Source: DAOSWM01 sp035380045
GTDB taxonomy: Bacteria; Bacteroidota; Bacteroidia; Bacteroidales; Tenuifilaceae
Assembly: GCA_035380045.1 (NCBI GenBank)
Contig: DAOSWM010000124.1
Coordinates: forward strand, 1-5,192
Reading direction: 5' to 3'
DNA length: 5,192 bases
The notes under the pieces were generated by a model, which saw only the letters and a program-made list of their open reading frames with translations, searched no databases and was not told the origin of the DNA. Positions within the stretch are counted from its first letter, which is position 1; each line of letters opens with the position of its first letter. Below are positions 1 through 4,898 of the stretch, one piece after another. Position numbers and translations under genes: made by a program.

Positions 1-2
1 TG

Positions 3-77
3 TGGGAACTGCTGGATTCGAACCAGCGACCCCCTGCTTGTAAGGCAGGTGCTCTGAACCAGCTGAGCTAAGCTCCC
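3..77 (-). tRNA. tRNA-Val (anticodon UAC)
   Basis: A complete 75-nt cloverleaf can be folded on the minus strand. The acceptor stem GGGAGCT/AGTTCCC has 7 pairs, one of them G-U. The D-stem is GCTC/GAGC, the anticodon stem CCTGC/GCAGG with loop CTTACAA, and the T-stem GCTGG/CCAGC with loop TTCGAAT. The anticodon is TAC (plus positions 40-42), which reads valine GUA codons. The discriminator base is A at position 3. The next bases read CA and not CCA, so the CCA end must be added after transcription, as is usual in Bacteroidota. The gene lies downstream of folC on the same strand but has its own promoter candidate in the spacer. Confidence 0.97.
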
Positions 78-79
78 AA

Positions 80-113
80 TCATTTTTATAAATGACGCTT
101 TTCGTTAAAAGCG
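80..113 (-). other. Two tandem hairpins in the tRNA-Val leader
   Basis: Two adjacent inverted repeats fill the space between the promoter and the tRNA. Positions 96-113 form a perfect 7-bp stem CGCTTTT/AAAAGCG with a 4-base loop. Positions 80-95 form a 6-bp stem TCATTT/AAATGA with a 4-base loop. They would lie at the 5' end of the tRNA precursor. They could guide 5' processing or help end folC transcription, but neither is followed by a clean U-run on the minus strand, so a classical terminator is not supported. Confidence 0.4.
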
Positions 114-116
114 ATG

Positions 117-148
117 CAAATGTATAAGCATTTTTTTATTCTACAAAA
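117..148 (-). promoter_or_regulatory. Promoter of tRNA-Val (Bacteroidota type)
   Basis: On the minus strand a TTTTG box (148 to 144) is followed after 19 bases by TACATTTG (124 to 117), an exact match to the Bacteroidota -7 consensus TAnnTTTG. The spacing also fits the known -33/-7 architecture. Transcription would start near position 110, leaving a leader of about 30 nt before the tRNA. This is the best promoter match in the window. Confidence 0.7.
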
Positions 149-169
149 TTTTTTTTCGAAGATTACAAA

Positions 170-1462
170 TTATTTCAGCGCATCGGCAACAACGAACGTA
201 CTTCCTCCAATGAAAATCAAATCGTTAGGGTTCGATTTTGTTTTGCAAAAATCGATGGCCGATTTTACGTTTTCGAAGCTTTCACCCTTCAGTCCGTACA
301 TTTTTGCCCTTTGGGCAAGCAGCTTCTCGTCCATCGCTCTGGGAATTGATGCCTTTGTAAAGTAGTAATCAGCGTTTTTTGGAAGTAGCTGCAGAATTCC
401 ATCAATGTTTTTGTCGTTCACAAAACCGATTATCATGTGCAACTTTTCAAAACTAGTTGAACTTATCTGCTCAACTATTGATGTAATTCCGTCTGTATTA
501 TGGCCGGTATCGCAAATTGTTAGCGGCAACTCACTCAGCTTCTGCCACCTTCCCAAAAGTCCTGTGTTTGCTGAAGTTTTTGAAAGACCGCTTTTGATAT
601 TTTCACCCAAAATTGAGTACCCCTTTTCGCAAAGTACATCGATTGCGGCAAGGGCTCCAACAATATTTTTTTGCTGGTAACTCCCTAACAGGTCGAGAGT
701 GAACTCTTCAACCAAACCAGTTCCAATTTTTTCAATTTGGAAAACCTTTTTTCCATCGGAGCTAAACGATGTTTCAAATATCCTTCGAACTTTATCTGCG
801 AAAACAATGGGAGCACCAGCTTCCTTGGCTGTTTCAATAAAAACATGCTCCGTTTCAGCTTGTGTTTGGCTAACAACAACAGGAATACCATTTTTTATAA
901 TCCCAGCCTTTTCTGCAGCAATCTTCCCAATGGTATCGCCAAGGAAATCGGTATGGTCGAGGCTGATATTTGTGATTACCGATAGCTCAGGGGTTATTAT
1001 GTTTGTTGAATCGAGCCTACCACCCATGCCAACCTCAACAACTGCGACATCAACTTTTTGCTTCGCAAAAAAATCGAACGCCATGGCAACCGTCATCTCA
1101 AAGAATGATGGTTTGATTTCCTCAATAATTTTCTTATTATCGTGCACAAAATCAACCACAAACTGCTCGGAAACCATCTCCCCGTTTATTCTTATCCGTT
1201 CCCTAAAGTCAATCAGGTGAGGCGAAGTATAGAGCCCTACCTTGTAACCCGCTTCCATGAGAACGGAAGCGAGCATGTGCGAAACGCTACCCTTCCCATT
1301 CGTGCCTGCAACATGTATTGTTCTGAATTTTCTATGCGGATTCCCGAAGTACGTGTCGAGGGCAAGCGTATTATTTAAATCGGCTTTGTATGCTGCTTTT
1401 CCTACGCGTTGGTACATAGGTAGCTGCGAAAATAGAAAATCGAGAGTTTGCTGGTAGGTCAT
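170..1462 (-). CDS. folC: Bifunctional dihydrofolate synthase / folylpolyglutamate synthase
   Basis: This cytoplasmic Mur-ligase-family enzyme of folate metabolism joins glutamate to dihydropteroate and adds further glutamates to tetrahydrofolate, using ATP. The 430-residue length is normal for FolC. Visible motifs in order are: the P-loop GTNGKGS at 53-59; TSPHL at 79-83; EVGMGGRLDSTN at 143-154; SLDHTDFLG at about 167-175, with the metal/ATP-site histidine; EKAGIIK at 184-190; the linker motif GRWQ at 304-307; and in the C-terminal domain DTGHNTDG at 318-325, in place of the common DGAHN. The protein ends with the typical GGSTFVVADAL segment at 419-429. The ATG at 1462 is preceded by no Shine-Dalgarno sequence, as expected for Bacteroidota, and the N-terminus fits the family. 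The gene is divergent from the ATPase gene, and tRNA-Val lies downstream on the same strand. It looks intact and functional. Confidence 0.96.
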   Translation of the reverse strand: MTYQQTLDFLFSQLPMYQRVGKAAYKADLNNTLALDTYFGNPHRKFRTIHVAGTNGKGSVSHMLASVLMEAGYKVGLYTSPHLIDFRERIRINGEMVSEQFVVDFVHDNKKIIEEIKPSFFEMTVAMAFDFFAKQKVDVAVVEVGMGGRLDSTNIITPELSVITNISLDHTDFLGDTIGKIAAEKAGIIKNGIPVVVSQTQAETEHVFIETAKEAGAPIVFADKVRRIFETSFSSDGKKVFQIEKIGTGLVEEFTLDLLGSYQQKNIVGALAAIDVLCEKGYSILGENIKSGLSKTSANTGLLGRWQKLSELPLTICDTGHNTDGITSIVEQISSTSFEKLHMIIGFVNDKNIDGILQLLPKNADYYFTKASIPRAMDEKLLAQRAKMYGLKGESFENVKSAIDFCKTKSNPNDLIFIGGSTFVVADALK

Positions 1463-1485
1463 AAAGTTATAAGTGTTTGAAGCTG

Positions 1486-1519
1486 CAAAAATACGAAGGT
1501 TTTTATATTACATTAACAA
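1486..1519 (-). promoter_or_regulatory. Candidate promoter of folC
   Basis: On the minus strand TATTTTTG (1493 to 1486) matches the Bacteroidota -7 consensus TAnnTTTG and is followed by C, as is common. A TTG (1519 to 1517) lies 23 bases upstream, at the long end of the accepted spacing. The start codon is about 23 bases downstream of the -7 box, giving a short leader. Confidence 0.5.
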
Positions 1520-1600
1520 TATTAAAAAATATTATAACAATCAGTGAAGCAAGACAATACTAATGTAACACACGTATTACTAACAAATATGTTACTAACA
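1509..1600. repeat. Short direct and inverted repeats in the folC/ATPase spacer
   Basis: The AT-rich divergent spacer (1463-1647) holds no gene that I can see. It contains a direct repeat TTACTAACA at 1577-1585 and 1592-1600, with a 15-base period (about 1.5 helix turns). It also contains an inverted pair TTACATTA (1508-1515) and TAATGTAA (1561-1568), and an inverted pair GTAACA (1565-1570) / TGTTAC (1590-1595). These could be operator half-sites just upstream of the ATPase promoter. In such AT-rich DNA chance matches are also likely. Confidence 0.35.
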
Positions 1601-1624
1601 TATGAATTAGTTGCAAAAATGCAT

Positions 1625-1632
1625 TATATTTG
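1625..1632 (+). promoter_or_regulatory. Candidate -7 box for the ATPase gene
   Basis: TATATTTG matches the Bacteroidota -7 consensus TAnnTTTG exactly. No convincing -33 TTG lies at 17-23 bases upstream; the nearest TTG (1611-1613) is only 11 bases away. If the box is used, transcription would begin near 1638, about 10 bases before the ATG at 1648. That would rule out the in-frame TTG at 1630, which lies inside this box. Confidence 0.45.
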
Positions 1633-1647
1633 AAAGAAAAAGTTGTT

Positions 1648-2781
1648 ATGAACCAACCCTTTTCCTTTGGAATAGCAACCTATGGTGAACTGTTTACCGA
1701 TAGGGAGTCGGAAACAAAAAGACTAATAAAAAACTTTGAAAATGGGGTGAATACCCTAATAATTTCTCCTCGTCGTTGGGGCAAAACTTCCCTGGTTCAT
1801 AATGTTGCACGTACAATGAATGCTACGCAACACAAAATTATTGTCGTAAACATCGATGTTTTTTTGTGTCGCAACGAGAGTGACTTTTTCAAACTGTTTT
1901 CAACAGAAATAATTAAACAAACTTATACCAAATGGGATGAGTGGGCCGATAGAACGAAACGTTTTTTAGCAAGACTATCACCCAGAATGAGTTTTGGAAC
2001 AGATCCGGTAAACGATTTCTCCATTTCACTCGATTTTTCAGAAAGAATTGAATCAGAGAAGGATGTATTGAGCCTACCTGAGAAAATTGCCAAAGACAAA
2101 GGGGTTAGGGTTGTTGTTTGCATTGATGAGTTTCAACAAATTGCAGAATTTCAGGATTCAATATCTTTTCAAAAAAAATTGAGAAGTTGCTGGCAACTAC
2201 AAAAAAACGTAACATATTGTCTTTATGGAAGTAAGATGCATATTTTAAGTACACTCTTTTCAAAACAAAGTATGCCTTTCTACAAATTTGGCGATGTGAT
2301 GTTTCTTCAAAAAATCCCAACTTCGGAATGGGTAGGCTTTATTCGTCTTCGTTTCGAAAAAACGGGGAAAAAAATTTCCGAAGAAATAGCTGAAAACATT
2401 TGTAGTATTGTACAAAATCATTCGTCATACGTACAGCAGCTTTCGTATATTGTTTGGGTAAAAACAGAAAAAAAGGTAACAGATGAAATTCTCAGCGAAT
2501 CGCTGCAAGAGTTAATTGAGCAAAATGCTGTGCTTTACTACTCAATTGTTGATGGGTTAACTCGTTACCAAATTAATTTTCTGAGAGCATTAGTCAGCGG
2601 AATTACCCATGAATACACCTCTTCAGGTGTTATAAATAAGTATGACTTGGGAAGTTCTGCAAATGTTGTTAGAATATGGAAATCGCTTGAGAAGAAAGAA
2701 ATAATTGATATTTCAGGGAAAAGAATAATAATTAATGATCCAATATTTAGTATTTGGCTAAAAAGGGAGCTGAATTTTTAG
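1648..2781 (+). CDS. ATP-binding protein, ATPase_2/STAND-like P-loop ATPase with C-terminal winged helix
   Basis: The predicted protein has 377 residues, counted from the ATG at 1648. The opening NQPFSFG...GELFTDRESE is the usual lead-in of the prokaryotic ATPase_2 (PF01637-like) group. The Walker A region is SPRRWGKTS at about 40-48, with the RR-x-GKT form typical of this group. Walker B is VVVCIDEFQQ at about 155-164, with Asp160 and Glu161. A sensor-like segment, YCLYGSK, lies at about 190-196. After a helical lid, residues from about 300 to the end resemble a winged helix, including an NVVRIWKSLEKKEIID-type recognition/wing segment and the ending PIFSIWLKREL. An in-frame TTG at 1630 would add six residues, but it falls inside a promoter-like box, so I chose the ATG. 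The family is often multicopy in Bacteroidota, and its function is mostly unknown. No partner gene such as a nuclease or toxin is adjacent on the same strand. There are no signal peptide or membrane segments. Confidence 0.85.
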   Translation: MNQPFSFGIATYGELFTDRESETKRLIKNFENGVNTLIISPRRWGKTSLVHNVARTMNATQHKIIVVNIDVFLCRNESDFFKLFSTEIIKQTYTKWDEWADRTKRFLARLSPRMSFGTDPVNDFSISLDFSERIESEKDVLSLPEKIAKDKGVRVVVCIDEFQQIAEFQDSISFQKKLRSCWQLQKNVTYCLYGSKMHILSTLFSKQSMPFYKFGDVMFLQKIPTSEWVGFIRLRFEKTGKKISEEIAENICSIVQNHSSYVQQLSYIVWVKTEKKVTDEILSESLQELIEQNAVLYYSIVDGLTRYQINFLRALVSGITHEYTSSGVINKYDLGSSANVVRIWKSLEKKEIIDISGKRIIINDPIFSIWLKRELNF

Positions 2782-2824
2782 AACATCAATATATTGTAAA
2801 TCCTTGATAAATAGTGCCGTAAGT

Positions 2825-2906
2825 TCAGGATGAAAGGATTCGAACCATTCCCACCCAAGGCGGGATCCCGAACGATGCGCCCTGCCTTTGGCGGGGCTAC
2901 ACCCCG
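2825..2906 (-). pseudogene. Degenerate tRNA-Pro-like remnant downstream of the GIY-YIG gene
   Basis: On the minus strand this 82-nt stretch follows the plan of the tRNA-Pro 250 bases upstream. The 5' end CGGGGTGTAG is identical. The anticodon-loop segment TCGTTCGGGA is identical (loop at 2866-2872, CGG). The acceptor 3' strand CATCCTG pairs fully with CGGGGTG if two G-U pairs are allowed. The T-arm (2833-2849) keeps loop TTCGAAT with 4 of 5 stem pairs. The anticodon stem is lost, because TCCCG does not pair with CATCG. The D-arm is replaced by a strong hairpin, GCCCTGCC-TTT-GGCGGGGC on the plus strand (2879-2897). A working tRNA is therefore unlikely. The first ten bases overlap the end of the nuclease gene and supply its stop codon. 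It could be a displaced old tRNA copy or a tRNA-derived repeat unit. Confidence 0.7.
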
Positions 2907-3142
2907 AATAATTTTTTGAACGCATTTCCTCCCTTATAAGCCTTGATCTGTTTTTCTCTCGCTAAAGCAGATTTTTTTTCCTCGAATTCTTCTGAGTAAA
3001 CTAATTCGAAGGGGATTCTGTGTTTTGTTGATCGTTGTAATCCAGCATTATGGAATTGGATTCTCTTTTGAATGTTGGACGAAGAACCGATGTAGAACTT
3101 GTTATCTTTTTTGCTTTGAAGTATGTAAACAAAATATGGCAT
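2897..3142 (-). CDS. Small GIY-YIG domain nuclease-like protein
   Basis: This 81-residue protein is a single GIY-YIG domain, the length and type of the stand-alone UPF0213/COG2827-like group. The GIY half is YFVYILQS at 3-10 (Tyr6), and the YIG half is FYIGSSSN at 16-23 (Tyr17). Arg27 and His31 lie in the first helix (KRIQFHN), and the likely metal-binding Glu63 is in LAREKQIK (60-67). All the expected catalytic positions are present. In this family the domain cuts DNA in homing and repair enzymes, but the role of the small stand-alone members is largely unknown. The ATG at 3142 is 14 bases after the tRNA-Pro 3' end with no separate promoter, so the gene is probably read through from the tRNA. 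The last two residues, Gly80-Val81, and the TAG stop are encoded by the 5' end of a tRNA-like remnant. It is convergent with the ATPase gene. Confidence 0.88.
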   Translation of the reverse strand: MPYFVYILQSKKDNKFYIGSSSNIQKRIQFHNAGLQRSTKHRIPFELVYSEEFEEKKSALAREKQIKAYKGGNAFKKLFGV

Positions 3143-3156
3143 GGAATATTAATATG

Positions 3157-3231
3157 TCGGGGTGGCGAGATTCGAACTCGCGACCTCGTCGTCCCGAACG
3201 ACGCGCGCTAACCGGGCTGCGCTACACCCCG
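3157..3231 (-). tRNA. tRNA-Pro (anticodon CGG)
   Basis: A complete 75-nt cloverleaf folds on the minus strand. The acceptor stem is CGGGGTG/CACCCCG, the D-stem GCGC/GCGC, the anticodon stem CGTCG/CGACG with loop TTCGGGA, and the T-stem GCGAG/CTCGC with loop TTCGAAT. All stems pair perfectly. The anticodon CGG (plus 3194-3196) reads proline CCG. The discriminator is A at 3157, and no CCA is encoded. I see no good promoter directly upstream; the nearest exact -7 box is beyond the repeat units and the gap, at 3498-3505. The GIY-YIG gene follows 14 bases after the tRNA on the same strand. Confidence 0.97.
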
Positions 3232-3243
3232 AAAGAAAAATAC

Positions 3244-3298
3244 AAAGGGTTACGCCCCAAACGACGCGTCCCGCAATTGGCGGGACTACACCCCGAAA
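3244..3298 (-). repeat. tRNA-Pro-like repeat unit A (left edge of gap)
   Basis: This 55-base sequence is identical to 3399-3453. On the minus strand it begins (after TTT) with CGGGGTGTAG, the exact tRNA-Pro 5' end. A perfect 7-bp hairpin GTCCCGC/GCGGGAC with a 5-base loop (3268-3286) follows in place of the D-arm, then CGCGTCGTTTGGGG, which matches the tRNA anticodon 5' stem and loop with two changes. It lacks a T-arm and a 3' acceptor strand and ends in CGTAACCCTTT, so it is a tRNA 5'-half derivative and not a gene. It lies 12 bases upstream of the intact tRNA-Pro. Its right end coincides with the first N. Confidence 0.75.
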
Positions 3299-3398
3299 NN
3301 NNNNNNNNNNNNNNNNNNNNNNNNNNNNNNNNNNNNNNNNNNNNNNNNNNNNNNNNNNNNNNNNNNNNNNNNNNNNNNNNNNNNNNNNNNNNNNNNNN
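3299..3398. other. Assembly gap of 100 N
   Basis: Exactly 100 undetermined bases, the conventional size for a gap of unknown length. Nothing can be read here. The last 55 bases before it equal the first 55 bases after it, so the two contigs end in the same sequence. The true gap could be zero or negative (an overlap), or could hide more repeat units. Any reading frame running across it is meaningless. Confidence 0.99.
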
Positions 3399-3453
3399 AA
3401 AGGGTTACGCCCCAAACGACGCGTCCCGCAATTGGCGGGACTACACCCCGAAA
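3399..3453 (-). repeat. tRNA-Pro-like repeat unit B (right edge of gap)
   Basis: Identical over 55 bases to 3244-3298, with the same CGGGGTGTAG start (from 3450 on the minus strand) and the same 7-bp hairpin (3423-3441). Its left end coincides with the last N. Upstream on the minus strand, the leader contains CTTTGTA (3470 to 3464) and ends in TTTT before CGGGG. A similar CTTTGTA and TTT lead into the intact tRNA-Pro (3247 to 3241). Unit B may therefore sit where a tRNA-Pro gene once began. It may instead be the same physical copy as unit A, shown twice because of contig overlap. Confidence 0.6.
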
Positions 3454-3497
3454 ACCATTTTTTTACAAAGTCAATTACTGCAGATATTTTCTGCCTG

Positions 3498-3533
3498 CAA
3501 ATATAGCTTTTTTATAAATCCGGTGTTTTCAAA
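3498..3533 (-). promoter_or_regulatory. Candidate promoter reading into the tRNA-Pro repeat region
   Basis: On the minus strand TATATTTG (3505 to 3498), followed by C, matches the Bacteroidota -7 consensus exactly. The only nearby -33-like TTTG (3533 to 3530) is 24 bases upstream, slightly longer than usual. Transcription would start near 3491 and enter unit B about 40 bases later, then continue through the gap to tRNA-Pro and the GIY-YIG gene. The rest of the 3454-3588 spacer is AT-rich; I see no clear plus-strand promoter for the DUF2851 gene in it. Confidence 0.45.
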
Positions 3534-3588
3534 TTTTTTTGCAAAGTTTTTATTATATTGTACATTCGACAAACTATTGTATACTCCA

Positions 3589-4869
3589 ATGAAAGAGGAA
3601 TTTCTACATTTTTTGTGGAAGTATAGTTACCACAGTTTATCAAACCTTACTACTTCCAGCGGTGAACAGGTTGAAGTAATTTCACCGGGTATCCATAACC
3701 TCGATGCGGGGCCCGATTTCTTCAACGCAAAAATCCGAATTAACCAAACGGTTTGGGCGGGTAACGTTGAGATTCATATTAAAGCCTCCGATTGGAACAG
3801 GCATGACCATGATACCGATAAATCGTACGATAGCGTTATTCTTCATGTTGTTGCGAGTAACGATGTAGAAGTAAAGAACTCAAAGGGAGACATTGTTCAA
3901 ACCATCGAAATTCCATATCCCAGCGGCATCGACTGGGAACTCCAGCGGATGTTTTCGTCGAAGCAGTGGATTGCCTGCGCCGATTTAATTGGAGAAATTG
4001 ATAAAAGCGCTATTAACATTTGGTTATCCCGTCTTTCCGTTGAGCGACTGGAGCAGAAAACGCAGTACATTCTTAGTTCGGTTGAGCAGAATGGCAATAG
4101 CTGGGAGGACTCATTCTACCAATCGGTTGCCCGAAGTTTTGGGTTGAAAATTAACGCATTGCCATTTGAGTTAATGGCAAAAAACACTCCGTTAAAAGTT
4201 TTAGCCAAGGCCAAGGATAATTTGTTTGTAATTGAATCGATTCTTTTTGGACAATCGGGATTGCTTTTCAACGATATTCCGGAGGATGAGTACGTTACAT
4301 CGCTCCGCAAAGAGTACGATTACCAGCATAAAAAGTACAGCTTAACGCCGGTTAACGGCGAACTATGGAAGTTCCTGCGTTTACGACCGGTTTCGTTCCC
4401 AACAATCCGAATCGCCCAGCTTGCAATGCTTATTCATAAATCATCGGGGCTTTTCTCGAAAATAATGGAGGCAGAGGACGCAAACAGCATTACGAAGCTA
4501 CTGAATGTTGGGGTTTCCGATTACTGGAAAACGCACTATAGCTTTGGGAAGCCTTCAACAGAAAGGTTAAAAAATTTAGGAAACGAAACCATCAGAGTAA
4601 TTCTTTTAAACTCGGTTATTCCATTTATGTTTGCCTACGGCAAAGCGAGAGGTAACGAGGATTTAGCCGACAAAGCGATTGTGCTACTTGAAAGTTTGAA
4701 GCCCGAGCAGAACTCGGTTGTAGCTGGTTTCAAAAAGCTAGGCGTTGAAGCACCCAGTGCCATGTTTTCGCAGGCTATGGTGCAGCTAAAAAGCCAGTAC
4801 TGCGAGCAAAAAAAGTGTTTGTATTGTCAGGTTGGAACAGGAATTCTTCTGAAAAGGGTAACTCCTTAA
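3589..4869 (+). CDS. DUF2851 family protein
   Basis: The 426-residue protein matches what I know of DUF2851, a family of unknown function common in Bacteroidetes. The N-terminal third is highly characteristic: KEEFLHFLWK at 2-11, PGIHNLDAGPDFFNAKI at 33-49, WAGNVEIHIKASDW at 56-69, then HDHDTDKSYDSVILHVV at 72-88. The middle is mainly helical, with LRPVSFPTIRIAQLA at 265-279. The C-terminus has a compact cysteine cluster, Cys405-x4-Cys410-x2-Cys413, followed by QVGTGILLK. The acidic, histidine and lysine residues in the first 90 positions suggest a metal-dependent site, but I infer this only from their pattern. The ATG at 3589 fits the family N-terminus. The frame stays open upstream, but only through antisense tRNA, repeat and N bases. 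No Shine-Dalgarno sequence, signal peptide or membrane segment is seen. The gene is convergent with cdd, with a 29-base spacer. Confidence 0.88.
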   Translation: MKEEFLHFLWKYSYHSLSNLTTSSGEQVEVISPGIHNLDAGPDFFNAKIRINQTVWAGNVEIHIKASDWNRHDHDTDKSYDSVILHVVASNDVEVKNSKGDIVQTIEIPYPSGIDWELQRMFSSKQWIACADLIGEIDKSAINIWLSRLSVERLEQKTQYILSSVEQNGNSWEDSFYQSVARSFGLKINALPFELMAKNTPLKVLAKAKDNLFVIESILFGQSGLLFNDIPEDEYVTSLRKEYDYQHKKYSLTPVNGELWKFLRLRPVSFPTIRIAQLAMLIHKSSGLFSKIMEAEDANSITKLLNVGVSDYWKTHYSFGKPSTERLKNLGNETIRVILLNSVIPFMFAYGKARGNEDLADKAIVLLESLKPEQNSVVAGFKKLGVEAPSAMFSQAMVQLKSQYCEQKKCLYCQVGTGILLKRVTP

Positions 4870-4898
4870 ATGTTTACTCCAAAAAATTTCTAGGAAAA
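4870..4898. other. Convergent spacer between the DUF2851 gene and cdd
   Basis: These 29 bases separate the two convergent stop codons. They are AT-rich, with only a 4-bp hairpin TTTC-TAG-GAAA (4887-4897) that could extend past one mismatch. This might act as a weak two-way terminator, but it is too small to call with confidence. The 9-base sequence ACTCCTTAA occurs at both borders (4861-4869 and 4901-4909), with TTTACTCC between them (4873-4880). Confidence 0.3.

Noticed and set aside
96..113. Rho-independent terminator for folC
   Set aside because: The perfect 7-bp hairpin is AT-rich in its stem and is followed on the minus strand by TCATTTATAAAA and not a U-run. It also lies downstream of the tRNA promoter.
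699..1220. Open frame on the plus strand opposite folC
   Set aside because: It is antisense to conserved folC motifs and resembles no protein family; a shadow of the real gene.
1630..1647. TTG start giving the ATPase six extra residues
   Set aside because: The TTG lies inside an exact TAnnTTTG promoter-like box, and the ATG at 1648 starts the usual NQPFSFG lead-in.
2782..2824. Terminator after the ATPase gene
   Set aside because: Only a 5-bp ATCAA/TTGAT pairing and a short CAATATATTG palindrome are present, with no U-run.
2879..2897. Terminator of the GIY-YIG gene
   Set aside because: The hairpin is strong but no T-run follows on the minus strand. It occupies the D-arm position of the tRNA-like remnant, which explains it better.
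2825..2906. Functional second tRNA-Pro(CGG)
   Set aside because: The anticodon stem does not pair, the D-arm is replaced by a long hairpin, and the T-stem has a mismatch, although the acceptor stem can still form.
3244..3453. CRISPR array
   Set aside because: There are only two visible copies, separated by Ns, each clearly related to a tRNA 5' half. No spacers and no cas genes are seen.
3149..3506. Open frames on both strands across the tRNA-Pro, repeats and gap
   Set aside because: They consist of tRNA, repeat and undetermined bases, with Ns hiding possible stops. No protein family is recognisable.
3025..3588. Long upstream extension of the DUF2851 reading frame to a start at 3025
   Set aside because: The extension reads antisense through the GIY-YIG gene, the tRNA-Pro gene, the repeats and the N gap. 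The family N-terminus begins at the ATG at 3589.
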